A stretch of DNA of 64,000 nucleotides from contig JAHHHN010000010.1 of NCBI GenBank assembly GCA_019359325.1, positions 1 to 64,000 on the forward strand. The letters run 5' to 3'. Below are positions 17,162-26,431 of this stretch, in pieces; within the stretch, counting starts at the first letter, position 1; every line of letters begins with the position of its first letter. Source of the DNA: Mojavia pulchra JT2-VF2. Lineage in GTDB: Bacteria; Cyanobacteriota; Cyanobacteriia; Cyanobacteriales; Nostocaceae. Under the pieces are notes generated by a model that was given only the letters and a program-made list of their open reading frames with translations, was not told the DNA's origin and did no database searches. The position numbers were made by a program, and so were the translations under genes.

Positions 17162-17529
17162 TAGCAACAAAGTGGTTGGGAATTGGGGGCTGGGGACTGG
17201 TGAGACAGCGCGGTCTTGGGGGTTTCCCACATGAGCGACTGCGAACCCGAAGGGGGACTGGGCATTGGGCATTGGGGGCAAATTATTACTCAGCAATCAG
17301 CACTCAGCAACGCCAGTTGCTACAACGGGGGAAACCCCCGCAACGCACTGGCTCCTCAGCACTCAGCACTCAGCACTCACCACTGCTTGGGCAATTGTGT
17401 GTGGCACTAAATATTCAAAGAAATTTTGTAAATTTAAGTAGAATAGTGAATTAAACAACACCGTGCATGTGTCGTTTTTCTTCCCAGTCGCTCAAGGCGC
17501 TGCGTTGCCCAACTTAACCGTACTTTTTT
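17162..17529. repeat. STRR and palindromic repeats between the sucC- and sucD-like genes
   Basis: The spacer is built from GGGGACTGG/GGGCATTGG units (17185-17280), CAGCACT/CAGCAAT heptamers (17290-17385) and a palindrome at 17312-17352 centred on CGGGGGAAACCCCCG. No gene is present. The repeats sit inside what should be a single transcription unit. Confidence 0.75.
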
Positions 17530-18411
17530 ATGAACTTAACGCCAGAAAGCAAAGTGTTAATCCAAGGCTTCGATGAATTTATATCAGCAAGCCATATTAC
17601 TCAAATGAAAGCTTATGGCACAAATTTGATTGCTGGTGTCAATCCCGGATTTGGTGGACAGCAAATGTATGATTTGCCAGTATTCGATTTGGTTGAGGAG
17701 GTGGTGGGGCAATTTGGAGCAATCGACACGGCAATCATTTGTGTACATCCATACCAAGTGCTAGATGCAGCATTGGAAGCGATCGCATCTAATATCCGCC
17801 AAATCATGATCATCTCCGGCGGTGTGCCACCTTTGGATATGGTGCAATTACTACGCAAAGCCGAGGCCTGTGAAACCTTAGTTGTAGGGCCAAATAGTCC
17901 TGGAATCATTGTGCCTGGCAAAATTCTCTTAGGTACTCATCCTAGCGAATTTTATACTCCTGGATCTGTGGGCATTGTGAGTCGCAGTAGCACCTTAACC
18001 TACGAAGTTGCCTGGGAATTAACAAAAGCTGGTTTAGGGCAGTCAATTAGTGTCAGTATCGGTAGTGATGCGATCGTTGGTTCATCGTTTCTCCAATGGC
18101 TGCAAATCTTGGATGAAGATGACCACACAGAGGCGATCGTATTAGTGGGGCAACCTGGTGGCGGTAGTGAAGAAGCGGCGGCGCGCTATATTGCTGAAAC
18201 AATTGATAAACCAGTAATTGCTTACATTGCAGGTAGACAAGCACCACCGGCAAAACATTGGCGTCAAACTGGAACTTTAGCCACAATTATCGGACGCGAT
18301 CCGAACTTTGGCACTGCACAAAATAAATTAGCTGCTTTCCAAGAAGCACAAGTTCCCGTAGCTGAACGTCCTTCTCAAATTCCAGAATTGGTGAGAAAAG
18401 GAATTAATTAA
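17530..18411 (+). CDS. sucD: Succinyl-CoA-synthetase alpha-like protein lacking the catalytic histidine
   Basis: A 293-residue homologue of the CoA-binding alpha subunit. The Rossmann-type CoA domain is seen from VLIQGFDEFISASH, with GPNSPGII and VGIVSRSSTLTYEVAWE as in SucD. In Escherichia coli SucD the phosphorylated residue is His246 in the GHAGA motif, supported by Glu208 in GEIGG. Here residue 246 is Gln (WRQTGT) and residue 208 is Gln (GQPGG), with the spacing unchanged. The usual phospho-histidine mechanism therefore cannot work. The partner beta-like gene upstream is also altered. The pair may bind CoA or an acyl-CoA for another purpose. The gene symbol reflects homology only. Confidence 0.82.
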   Translation: MNLTPESKVLIQGFDEFISASHITQMKAYGTNLIAGVNPGFGGQQMYDLPVFDLVEEVVGQFGAIDTAIICVHPYQVLDAALEAIASNIRQIMIISGGVPPLDMVQLLRKAEACETLVVGPNSPGIIVPGKILLGTHPSEFYTPGSVGIVSRSSTLTYEVAWELTKAGLGQSISVSIGSDAIVGSSFLQWLQILDEDDHTEAIVLVGQPGGGSEEAAARYIAETIDKPVIAYIAGRQAPPAKHWRQTGTLATIIGRDPNFGTAQNKLAAFQEAQVPVAERPSQIPELVRKGIN

Positions 18412-18541
18412 CAATCCTCGCCCTCCGCTAGAAAAAGCAGAGGAGCTGGGGAGGTAAGGGGACAAGGAGAATAACTCCTAACTCACTACTCAGGACTCAG
18501 CACTTTGCTATGATTACGAATTACGAATTAAGAGTTACGAA

Positions 18542-20386
18542 TTACGTATCTTGTGTATATCTTGCTAACAATTGTGGAATGTAATCATACCCATCTACAC
18601 CAATAACCGCAATGATTTTAGGGCGATGTTGCTGCAAGTAATTTTGAAAAGCTGCCGTTCCTATTTGTCCTTGCAAAATTGTAAGTAGTCCTGCTGGTTG
18701 ACGCCATTCACGGGAAGCAATTTGATCCAACAAATACATTCCCAAACTGCCAGTGTAAACAGCTTTTTCGGAATTTTGCAGATGATAATAAGCTTCGGCT
18801 AAGTAAGCTAAATTTCGTCCTTGAAGATACAAATCACCAGAAATTTGTGCGGTTTTAAACCCTTCTTCTAGATATTTAATTGCCTCTTGCGCTTGGCCAA
18901 TAACTAGATGGGCAATTCCTAAGCTACTGAAACACAAGGCTTTACTTTGAATATCGCCTAATTGCTCTGATAACTTTAAACCTTGTTGCAAATAGGTAAT
19001 TGCCATTTCATAGGTTTCCGGTTCTACCTGTTCTAACTCTTGGGCGTGCATGACTTCGCTGTAGCCTAAATTAATTAGCGCATTGGCTTCACCTGTACGA
19101 TCGCCTGCTTGTCGGCTGAGTATTAATGCTCGTTGGCTGTTATTAATGGCTTCAGCATAATTTCGCTCTTGGACGTAGGTACGGCTGAGGTGGTTGAAAT
19201 TAGCAATTTCACAGGGGCGATCGCCTGCATGACGTGATATTTCTAACGCTTGCTGATGGAACTGAATTGAGCGTTGATATTGTCCCAAAGCACGTTGCGA
19301 ATAACCCAAAAGTGTCAAAATCCGCGCCTTCTCTTGAGTTCCCTCGACTCGCCGTAGCGGTTCATCTAAATAATCTAAGGCATCTCGCAAATAATTACCA
19401 GAAAAAGAAGCAAAAATTCCACCGTAAAGCGGAAAATAGGAACGCAAAGCAAAGTTGCGTAGAATCTGGAGCATGATTTGAGAAGCAGCATTGCTGTACA
19501 CTGCGGCAATGCTACTAAAACCACTTGCCAACTGACTCCAAATCACTGCAAAGGTCAAGAAAGTGGAAATCGATAACTTTGAGCCTGCTTGGATATTGTA
19601 AGCTTGTTGGTCAAACCAGTTGACTAACCCCCGTTGCAAATACTGTAAAATTAAGGCGATTTCTACCCAGTCAGCAAGGGTGATACTGCGTTGCTGTTCG
19701 GCAAATTGAATTGCAGATTGCTCGATCGCCAAGGTGCGTAGTAGTGCTTGGGGTAACTCGCTATTAACCTGCTTTGCCCAAGTTGCCCAAGGGCCACTTT
19801 CTCCAGGGACACCGCCAAATCCTAAAGATTGCTGACTTTCGTACATCCAGCTAACCAAATGATCTTGTAATCGTTGCCAAGAAGCTAAACCACGATTGAT
19901 TCCTGTGGATATTTGCTGTAAATCAGAATCGGCCTGGGCAAATTGCTGTAAAGATTTTGACAACTGCTGTAGCTGTTGCGAATTGAGCGCGTATTTCTGA
20001 TTGGGATCGGTAAACCGGAGGAATGTAGCAAGACGCTCATCAGCAGATGCTGTGGTAATTTCTTTAACAGCCGAGACAATTACCTCTGTGGTTTTGTTGT
20101 TTTCTTGCCACCGTTGCCATTGACTTTGAATTGTCTTAATTGCTCTTAAACTCCGGCTAGCCTTGGCTTTTTTGAGTTCATCCTTTTCACTGTCCACTTG
20201 AGCTTGGATAGTACTGAGGCGATCGCTTAAAACCAACTCAAATACTTCCCCTGTACCAGGATTTACACCTTTTAGTAATAGTTGATACACCTGCTCGACA
20301 GAGCTAATCTTACCCTTGAGGGTGGTGTCTACAATTTCGTCAATTAAAGCAAGGTAGCGATCGCGCAATGGCAGAGAGTCTGACAC
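18542..20386 (-). CDS. TPR-repeat protein, unknown function
   Basis: A 614-residue protein. About residues 1-250 are helical and Gln/Ser-rich with no recognised domain. Residues about 270-330 are hydrophobic (ISTFLTFAVIWSQLASGFSS) and may associate with a membrane. From about 355 to 545 there are at least five TPR/Kelch-like TPR units (LLGYSQRALGQYQRSIQFHQ, NLGYSEVMHAQ, SLGIAHLVIGQAQEAIKYL), giving a protein-binding superhelix. A short C-terminal domain, KIIAVIGVDGYDYIPQLL, follows. It is transcribed in the same direction as the C39 ABC exporter, but a 42-bp tandem array lies between them. Function is not evident. Confidence 0.82.
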   Translation of the reverse strand: MSDSLPLRDRYLALIDEIVDTTLKGKISSVEQVYQLLLKGVNPGTGEVFELVLSDRLSTIQAQVDSEKDELKKAKASRSLRAIKTIQSQWQRWQENNKTTEVIVSAVKEITTASADERLATFLRFTDPNQKYALNSQQLQQLSKSLQQFAQADSDLQQISTGINRGLASWQRLQDHLVSWMYESQQSLGFGGVPGESGPWATWAKQVNSELPQALLRTLAIEQSAIQFAEQQRSITLADWVEIALILQYLQRGLVNWFDQQAYNIQAGSKLSISTFLTFAVIWSQLASGFSSIAAVYSNAASQIMLQILRNFALRSYFPLYGGIFASFSGNYLRDALDYLDEPLRRVEGTQEKARILTLLGYSQRALGQYQRSIQFHQQALEISRHAGDRPCEIANFNHLSRTYVQERNYAEAINNSQRALILSRQAGDRTGEANALINLGYSEVMHAQELEQVEPETYEMAITYLQQGLKLSEQLGDIQSKALCFSSLGIAHLVIGQAQEAIKYLEEGFKTAQISGDLYLQGRNLAYLAEAYYHLQNSEKAVYTGSLGMYLLDQIASREWRQPAGLLTILQGQIGTAAFQNYLQQHRPKIIAVIGVDGYDYIPQLLARYTQDT

Positions 20387-20480
20387 TTTAGCTACTAGTA
20401 AACGTTACGTTAATTCTCATTCTAGTCTTCATTTGGACGGCAGGGGAGGCTGAGTGGTGAGTTGTGAGTGCTGAGTCACC

Positions 20481-20516
20481 GAAGTTTGCCCAGAGGGAAA
20501 CCCTCCTTGCAACTTC
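20481..20516. repeat. Palindromic repeat with GGG-AAA-CCC centre
   Basis: GAAGTTTGCC, CAGAGGGAAACCCT and GCAACTTC form an imperfect hairpin. Its GGGAAACCC centre is like that of the palindrome at 17312-17352, suggesting one interspersed family. Confidence 0.6.
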
Positions 20517-20580
20517 TCGCTGAGTTCCAAACACGAAGTTTCGAGTGCTCAGTGCTAAGTGCTGAGTACCAAGCTCGAAG

Positions 20581-20874
20581 TTTCGAGTAAAAAGCTCGAA
20601 GTTCCGAGTTCCGAACACGAAGTTTTGAGTAAAAAGCTCGACATTGCGAGTTCCGAACACGAAGTTTTGAGTAAAAAGCTCGACATTCCAAGTTCCGAAC
20701 ACGAAGTTTTGAGTAAAAAGCTCGACATTGCGAGTTCCGAACACGAAGTTTTGAGTAAAAAGCTCGACATTCCAAGTTCCGAACACGAAGTTTTGAGTAA
20801 AAAGCTCGACATTGCGAGTTCCGAACACGAAGTTTTGAGTAAAAAGCTCGACATTGCGAGTTCCGAACACGAAG
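20581..20874. repeat. Seven tandem 42-bp repeats
   Basis: Units start at 20581, 20623, 20665, 20707, 20749, 20791 and 20833. Each contains GAGTAAAAAGCTCGA and GTTCCGAACACGAAG. The first is a variant. The others alternate between ATTGCGAG (A) and ATTCCAAG (B) in the order A, B, A, B, A, A. Because 42 is a multiple of three and contains few stops, the array stays open in four reading frames. This gives spurious frames on both strands, none with start signals or family resemblance. It lies between the stop of the ABC exporter and the start of the TPR gene. Confidence 0.95.
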
Positions 20875-20908
20875 GGAAATTCTCAAACAACCGCAAAAAA
20901 ACTGTAAT

Positions 20909-23053
20909 TTAAGGGTTTAGAAAATCCAGATGTTGTCCCGGAAGTTGACTTAACTCTTCTAGGGTTCCTGTTAGTTTAAGTTCGCCTTTATCTAACAGTA
21001 CAATCCAATTTGCTCTTTGAGTGACTCTAGGACGATGACTGATCATGATTGTTGTTTTATCTTGACGATGTGCCAGTAATTTATCGAGTACCTCGGCTTC
21101 CGTCACTGGGTCAAGTGCGCCAGTGGATTCATCCAAAATTAGCACGGGTGGATCAGTGACAATTGCTCGTGCGATCGCTAACCGTTGCCTTTGTCCTCCA
21201 GAGAGATTAGCACCAAATTCTCCGAGTACAGTCTGATATTTGTCTGGTAGTTCGCTGATGAAATCGTCAGCACCAGCAATCTTACAAGCATTTACCACTT
21301 GCTCTAAAGTTACCTGAGGGTAGCTAAAACGAAAGTTTTCGATAATTGAACGGCTCCAGAAGTGCGGTTCTTGAGGGATGAGGACAACCTGCTGACGCAA
21401 GCAACCTAAAGACAGGTCAGATTGATTGTAATGGCCAAAGCGGATATTGCCAGATTGTAGTGTGTAAAGACCGGCAATCAGTTTTGCCAAGGTACTTTTG
21501 CCACAACCAGACTTACCAATCAGCGCTATCACTTTGCCACCAGGGATAGTCAGAGAAAAGTTTTGCAGCAAGTCCACTCGACCAGTGTGATGAAAGTTGA
21601 TCTCCTTGCAGGTGATGTCAGCATCAGCAGGAATTTCTGCCCAATCTTGAGGAGCGTTATTCGGAATCTCTGGTGTAGCGTCGATGATATCGCTCAGGCG
21701 TTGAATGGCAGTTTGGGCACGGGCGAACTCGTCAACAAAGCTGATTACGGTACTAATCAGTGCTGTAAAGTTGCGGTTCATGCCGTTGAATGCCAGTAGT
21801 TGACCGATAGAAAGTTCTTGGCGAATTACTAAAAGGCTGCCAAAACAAAGGACAGCTAAAGAACCTAGCCCAGAAACAAAGTTAGAAAACACGCCATTGA
21901 CAATACTGATCTGTAAAAGTTGGAAGGTGACATTTGCCAGTGAACCGAAGCGGCTTTGCAGTTCTTCCCAAGCTTGAGGTGAGGCATTAGTGGTTTTAAG
22001 GGTTAAGGCTCCTTTGAAAGTCTCAACTAAAAGTCCTTGGTTTTCTGTATCAATGACTAAAACATCGCGGGTCTTTTGTCGTAAAGTAGGCAGGAAGAGT
22101 AGGGTTGATATACTCATGAGGAAAGATACCGCGATCGCACAGGCAGTTAGCTGCCAACTATAAACCAGCATTAGCCCTAGAGATACGAAAGCGATGAATA
22201 ACTCACTAGGCAGAGTGGTGACTACTTGAGAAATCAGCAAATTAATTTCTCGAATGTCCCGCAGGCGGCTCACAATCTCGCCACTGCGGTGAGCTTCGTA
22301 GTAACTTAGGGGTAGTTGCAAAATTTGACGGCCAAAATCCAATGCCAATCCTAACTCTAGGCGTTGAGCAAAATGGACTACTAGGTGCGCTTGGATCAGG
22401 CGAAGTAGGCTACTAAAGACAATCATCACAGAGACTGCGATCGCCACTGTCACTAACAGTTCTGTATCCCTTCTTACCAATACATCATCGGTTAACACCT
22501 GAATCAATAGGGGAAATGCCAGAGAAAGCAATCCAATCACAAGATTCAGGGGTAGAACTTCTGCAACCAAGTGGCGATAGTGCCAAATACGCCGTAAGAA
22601 GCGCCCAAAGCCAGTAATTTGGTCATTAGCTTGCTCGTAAAAGCGACTTTCATCTGGCACCAAAAGCAGGATAACCCCATTCGACCAGGACTCTGTAAGC
22701 GCCTCACGGTTGAGATAGCGCACTCCTACTGCCGGATCTGCAATCACGTACTTTTTGCCTTTGCGACCGTGCAGGACGACCCAGTGGTAGCCCTTCCAGT
22801 GAATAATCGCAGGCAGGGGAATTTCGTTGAGGCGCTCAATAAGCAAGGGTGTCGCCTTCACAGGACGGGCGTTAAATCCTAAAGTTTCAGCCCCTCGACG
22901 TAACCCCAGCAGTGTTGTCCCTAACTGCCCAGTTCCCACTGCTTCTCGAACCCGCGAGATTGCAAATGTACGTCCATAGAATTTGGCAACGGTGGCGAGA
23001 CAAGCTGCACCGCAGTCTTCTTCACTATGCTGGGGAACGACTGAATATTTCAT
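20909..23053 (-). CDS. C39-peptidase ABC exporter (double-glycine leader type)
   Basis: A 714-residue inner-membrane exporter. The N-terminal C39 peptidase has catalytic Cys in QHSEEDCGAACLATVAKFY, His in GYHWVVLH and Asp in VIADPAVG, so it should cut leader peptides after Gly-Gly. Six membrane helices follow (about 155-420). The ATPase has Walker A GKSGCGKST, signature LSGGQRQRLAIARA, Walker B VLILDEST and the H-loop ISHRP. I use the ATG at 23053 because the peptidase domain normally begins MKYxxVPQH; the frame continues upstream to 23110. A divergent HlyD gene supplies the periplasmic adaptor. No precursor peptide with a GG leader was found in the window. Confidence 0.93.
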   Translation of the reverse strand: MKYSVVPQHSEEDCGAACLATVAKFYGRTFAISRVREAVGTGQLGTTLLGLRRGAETLGFNARPVKATPLLIERLNEIPLPAIIHWKGYHWVVLHGRKGKKYVIADPAVGVRYLNREALTESWSNGVILLLVPDESRFYEQANDQITGFGRFLRRIWHYRHLVAEVLPLNLVIGLLSLAFPLLIQVLTDDVLVRRDTELLVTVAIAVSVMIVFSSLLRLIQAHLVVHFAQRLELGLALDFGRQILQLPLSYYEAHRSGEIVSRLRDIREINLLISQVVTTLPSELFIAFVSLGLMLVYSWQLTACAIAVSFLMSISTLLFLPTLRQKTRDVLVIDTENQGLLVETFKGALTLKTTNASPQAWEELQSRFGSLANVTFQLLQISIVNGVFSNFVSGLGSLAVLCFGSLLVIRQELSIGQLLAFNGMNRNFTALISTVISFVDEFARAQTAIQRLSDIIDATPEIPNNAPQDWAEIPADADITCKEINFHHTGRVDLLQNFSLTIPGGKVIALIGKSGCGKSTLAKLIAGLYTLQSGNIRFGHYNQSDLSLGCLRQQVVLIPQEPHFWSRSIIENFRFSYPQVTLEQVVNACKIAGADDFISELPDKYQTVLGEFGANLSGGQRQRLAIARAIVTDPPVLILDESTGALDPVTEAEVLDKLLAHRQDKTTIMISHRPRVTQRANWIVLLDKGELKLTGTLEELSQLPGQHLDFLNP

Positions 23054-23482
23054 GGAAATGTTGAAAGCTGATGGTCGGTTTCCTGTGTCTTGCTCACCGC
23101 TTACGCACAACTGGTTAAACTTTAAAAGATCAAAAGAATAATGTGGTCTGGCAAGCTCTTGAGGCTGGGGAAGCCAAGAAGTTACATTTAAACACTCTTT
23201 CTCCCCCTGCTACCCCTGCTACCCCCGCTCAAAGAGCTTGGCCTCACCTAATAATTTTGGGTTGGTCGAGTACTAGTGCAAGGAGACAAAAGCCTTTGCT
23301 TGATTTTGAACAAGATGGTTATTTTTGCTACGTAGCAATATTACTCTACCAAAGAGACTTTAAATAAACTTAGTGCTAAGACAGTGTTGAGTTCTAAGTT
23401 ATGAGCCAATAGAGTAATAAATCTATCGTTCAGCACTCATAACTGTTCATCTCACCTAGTCGGCACTTTAGCGCTTTGAAAC
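23054..23482. other. Divergent promoter region of the ABC/HlyD pair
   Basis: This spacer of about 430 bases carries a short CCCCTGCTAC tandem (23205-23225) and CAGCACTCATAACT-type repeats. An open frame at 23143-23367 shows no leader-peptide features and is not called. Confidence 0.5.
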
Positions 23483-24832
23483 ATGAGTTCTAGCAAGCCA
23501 TTGAACACTCAGAACTATTCTCCCGTTAATCTGGAAGCGTTGCGTCCGGTACAGCCGAATGAGTTTCTGCCGCCTGTAGGACATTGGGCAACTCTCGGTG
23601 GTGTGGCTATGCTTGCCATTTTCGGTGCAGCTGTTGCTTTAGCGGCAGTGCTTAAGTATCCGGCGACAGTCAAAGCTCCAGTAAACATCCGCCCAATGGG
23701 AGAACTGCGAATTATCCAAGCAGCGGCAACCGGAAAAGTGAATCGGCTCCACGTGAAAGCAAACCAAGTAGTGCAGCAAGGAGAGGCGATCGCCTCCTTG
23801 GATGACTCTCGTTTACAAAGCCAGAAACTTCAATTATTGAGCAGTATCCGGGAAACTCAACGGCAATTGAAGCAAATCGAAGCGCAAAAACAGGCACTAC
23901 AAGCTCAAATGACAGCCGAAAAACAGGTAATTGGGCGTGCGATCGCCGCAGCAACAGCAGAACTCAAACTCAACCAACGGCAACATCAACAGCGACAGCT
24001 AACAACCCAAGCAGAGATGCGAGAAGCCAAAGCAGCAGCGCAACTGGCACAGGAGGAATTAGCCCGCTATCAAGAATTAGCTAATACAGGAGCCATTACC
24101 AAGTTGCAGATTAGTGAAAAAGCAGCAGTGTTGGAAGCTGCCCTTGCCCGCCTGCAACGTACCCAGGCAGCACTTAATCCCAGTGCTGCATCAGTAGATA
24201 TCGCTGGTGAGCGAATAGCCCAAGAACGTGCCCGCGGAGCATCGACTTTGGCAACTTTAAATAAAGAACGGCAAGCACTGATTCAACAAACAGCTAGGCT
24301 TCAGAATGAGCTAACCCGCGATCGCCAAGAACTCCAGCAAGTCGAAACAGAGTTAGGCAATACTGTAATTCGCTCCTCGGTAAATGGCACAATTCAACAA
24401 CTGAACTTGCGTAACGTCGACCAACTCGTTCAACTCGGTGATGTGGTTGCCCAGCTAGCACCAAAGGACGTACCCCTAGTTGTGAAAGCATTTGTAGCTG
24501 TTCAGGAAATCGGGCGAGTGGAAGTTGGGCAAACTGTAAATATCAAAGTATCAGGCTGCCCCTATCCTGATTACGGCACTCTTGCAGGCAGAGTTATCAC
24601 GATTTCTCCCGATGCGATCGCACCTCAGTCTGATCAGGCAATAGCCACAACTCAAGTTATTTCACGCGCCCATTATGAAGTAACCATTCAACCGCAGACC
24701 TTGTTCCTTAAGACAGATGCCAGTCAGTGCAATTTGCAAGCCGGAATGGATGGCAGCGCAGATATCATCACCCGCAAGGAAACTGTACTCACCTTCTTTT
24801 TCAGAAAGATGAGGCTGCTAACAGGGGTATAA
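23483..24832 (+). CDS. HlyD-family membrane fusion protein
   Basis: A 449-residue periplasmic adaptor. One membrane anchor lies at about residues 33-60 (TLGGVAMLAIFGAAVALAAV). The first half of a lipoyl/barrel-sandwich domain is at about 70-110 (GKVNRLHVKANQVVQQGEAI). A long coiled-coil hairpin rich in Gln and Ala spans about 110-290. The second lipoyl half (VIRSSVNGTIQQLNLRNVDQ) and a beta-barrel with VGQTVNIKVSGCPYPDYGTL complete the family layout. It should link the divergent C39 ABC exporter to the outer membrane. An outer-membrane TolC-like partner is not in the window. Confidence 0.92.
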   Translation: MSSSKPLNTQNYSPVNLEALRPVQPNEFLPPVGHWATLGGVAMLAIFGAAVALAAVLKYPATVKAPVNIRPMGELRIIQAAATGKVNRLHVKANQVVQQGEAIASLDDSRLQSQKLQLLSSIRETQRQLKQIEAQKQALQAQMTAEKQVIGRAIAAATAELKLNQRQHQQRQLTTQAEMREAKAAAQLAQEELARYQELANTGAITKLQISEKAAVLEAALARLQRTQAALNPSAASVDIAGERIAQERARGASTLATLNKERQALIQQTARLQNELTRDRQELQQVETELGNTVIRSSVNGTIQQLNLRNVDQLVQLGDVVAQLAPKDVPLVVKAFVAVQEIGRVEVGQTVNIKVSGCPYPDYGTLAGRVITISPDAIAPQSDQAIATTQVISRAHYEVTIQPQTLFLKTDASQCNLQAGMDGSADIITRKETVLTFFFRKMRLLTGV

Positions 24833-24881
24833 ACAGGTTCTGAGAAATGCCAAGATAAATTCAGATGTTTCAGGAGGCATT

Positions 24882-25421
24882 ATGTCTCTTACTGTCAAAG
24901 ACCTAGAAAAAATGCAGGCAGCTTATCCTGACTATCGCATGGAATTGGTTGATGGGAATATAGTGATCATGAGTCCTTCCGGTTATGAATCTGAAGAAGT
25001 AGGAACTGAGTTTGCAGCACTATTAAGGAATTGGGTAAGGCCTCGTCAGTTGGGACGCGTAGCTGGTTCTAGCGCTGGTTTCAAATTACCCAACACAGAT
25101 TTACGTGCGCCAGATGTATCTTTTGTGAGAGCAGAGAGACTCAAACGTTCCACAGAGGAGTATGCAGAATTAGTTCCAGACTTAGTAGTTGAGGTTAAGT
25201 CTAAAACTGATTCGCTCGATAAACTCCGCCAGAAAATTCAGGAATTTATCAGCCTGGGTAGTCAAATTGGCATTTTAATCGACCCTAAAACTCGAACTCT
25301 GGAAGTTTACCGTGTTGCTGAAAAAATCATATTGCGAGATGGTGATGTGCTGACTCTCCCAGACTTACTTCCTGGCTGGGAAGTGGTAGTTGCAGATATT
25401 TGGTCACCAGTGTTTGAGTAA
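24882..25421 (+). CDS. Uma2-family putative restriction endonuclease (DUF820)
   Basis: A 179-residue PD-(D/E)XK-fold protein of a family expanded in cyanobacteria. The typical N-terminus YRMELVDGNIVIMSPSG, the catalytic APDVSFV and the following DLVVEVKS (Asp, then ExK) are all present, with DKLRQKIQEFISLGSQIGIL after them. The nuclease core therefore looks intact. The biological target of the family is not settled. The start is secure, with AGGAGG 6 bases before the ATG. It lies 49 bases downstream of the HlyD gene and may be read through from it, but a functional link is unlikely. Confidence 0.92.
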   Translation: MSLTVKDLEKMQAAYPDYRMELVDGNIVIMSPSGYESEEVGTEFAALLRNWVRPRQLGRVAGSSAGFKLPNTDLRAPDVSFVRAERLKRSTEEYAELVPDLVVEVKSKTDSLDKLRQKIQEFISLGSQIGILIDPKTRTLEVYRVAEKIILRDGDVLTLPDLLPGWEVVVADIWSPVFE

Positions 25422-25569
25422 TTTTGTTGAACTCAGCGCCAAGGTTGAAAAATCTATCTAGCAAGCAACGAAAGTCTGGAAATTGCTGACAAGAGATTTG
25501 AGAAGCTAGCTACCAGATCACTAAAGTCTTTACAATTCCTTTGTTAGTTAAAAAAGTTTTGCTCGATCT

Positions 25570-26406
25570 ATGACAAATCAAGCTCCTATCCCAGTTATTA
25601 TCAACGGTGCTGCTGGCAAAATGGGCCGCGAGGTAGTAAAAGCTGTAGCACAAGCACCTGATTTAAACCTAGTGGGTGCAATTGATAGCAGTCCCGAACA
25701 TCAAGATAAAGATGCCGGAGAGTTGGCAGGTTTAAGCGAACCTTTAGAAGTACCAATTACCAATCAATTAGAACCGATGCTAGGGTATGTGGCTGGCGAA
25801 AGACAGGGGCCACCAGGGGTGATGGTAGACTTTACCCATCCTGATTCAGTTTATGACAATATTCGTAGTGCGATCGCCTATGGAATTCGTCCGGTTGTTG
25901 GCACTACAGGGTTAAGCTTAGAACAAATTCAAGACTTGGCAGACTTTGCCGACAAAGCTAGCACTGGCTGTTTGATTATTCCTAACTTCTCTATTGGCAT
26001 GGTACTGTTACAACAAGCAGCGATCGCAGCATCGCAATATTTTGACCATGTAGAAATTATTGAGCTGCATCATAATCAAAAAGCTGATGCTCCTAGTGGT
26101 ACAGCCATTCAAACTGCACAGATGCTAGCAGAAATAGGTAAATCTTTTAACCCTGCACTTGTAGAAGAGACGGAGAAATTAGCAGGAGCAAGAGGTAGCC
26201 TAGCAGAAGAAGGAATTAGAATTCACAGTGTGCGGTTACCAGGGCTGATTGCCCATCAAGAAGTAATTTTTGGCGCAGCAGGACAAATTTATACTTTACG
26301 GCATGATACGAGCGATCGCGCTTGTTATATGCCAGGAGTACTACTAGCAATTCGCAAAGTCTTACAGTTAAAGTCATTAGTATATGGATTAGAAAAGCTC
26401 CTCTAA
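25570..26406 (+). CDS. dapB: 4-hydroxy-tetrahydrodipicolinate reductase
   Basis: A 278-residue cytosolic enzyme of the lysine/diaminopimelate pathway. It reduces 4-hydroxy-tetrahydrodipicolinate with NAD(P)H, feeding peptidoglycan and lysine synthesis. The N-terminal nucleotide-binding motif is [24 protein letters not shown] is the substrate-loop [20 protein letters not shown] carries the catalytic His-His and Lys of the family (E-x-HHxxKxDAPSGTA). The length is normal and the start is an ATG. The membrane-protein gene at 26432 follows after only 25 bases on the same strand. Confidence 0.97.
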   Translation: MTNQAPIPVIINGAAGKMGREVVKAVAQAPDLNLVGAIDSSPEHQDKDAGELAGLSEPLEVPITNQLEPMLGYVAGERQGPPGVMVDFTHPDSVYDNIRSAIAYGIRPVVGTTGLSLEQIQDLADFADKASTGCLIIPNFSIGMVLLQQAAIAASQYFDHVEIIELHHNQKADAPSGTAIQTAQMLAEIGKSFNPALVEETEKLAGARGSLAEEGIRIHSVRLPGLIAHQEVIFGAAGQIYTLRHDTSDRACYMPGVLLAIRKVLQLKSLVYGLEKLL

Positions 26407-26431
26407 ACTGCAAACTCACTACTCAGCACTC

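Noticed and set aside
20388-20912. Four long open frames on both strands across the 42-bp array
   Set aside because: They exist only because the repeat length is a multiple of three. There are no start signals, and the peptides are pure 14-residue repeats.
23143-23367. Possible precursor peptide beside the C39 exporter
   Set aside because: The 74-residue frame has no double-glycine leader and is full of a CCCCTGCTAC-type DNA repeat.
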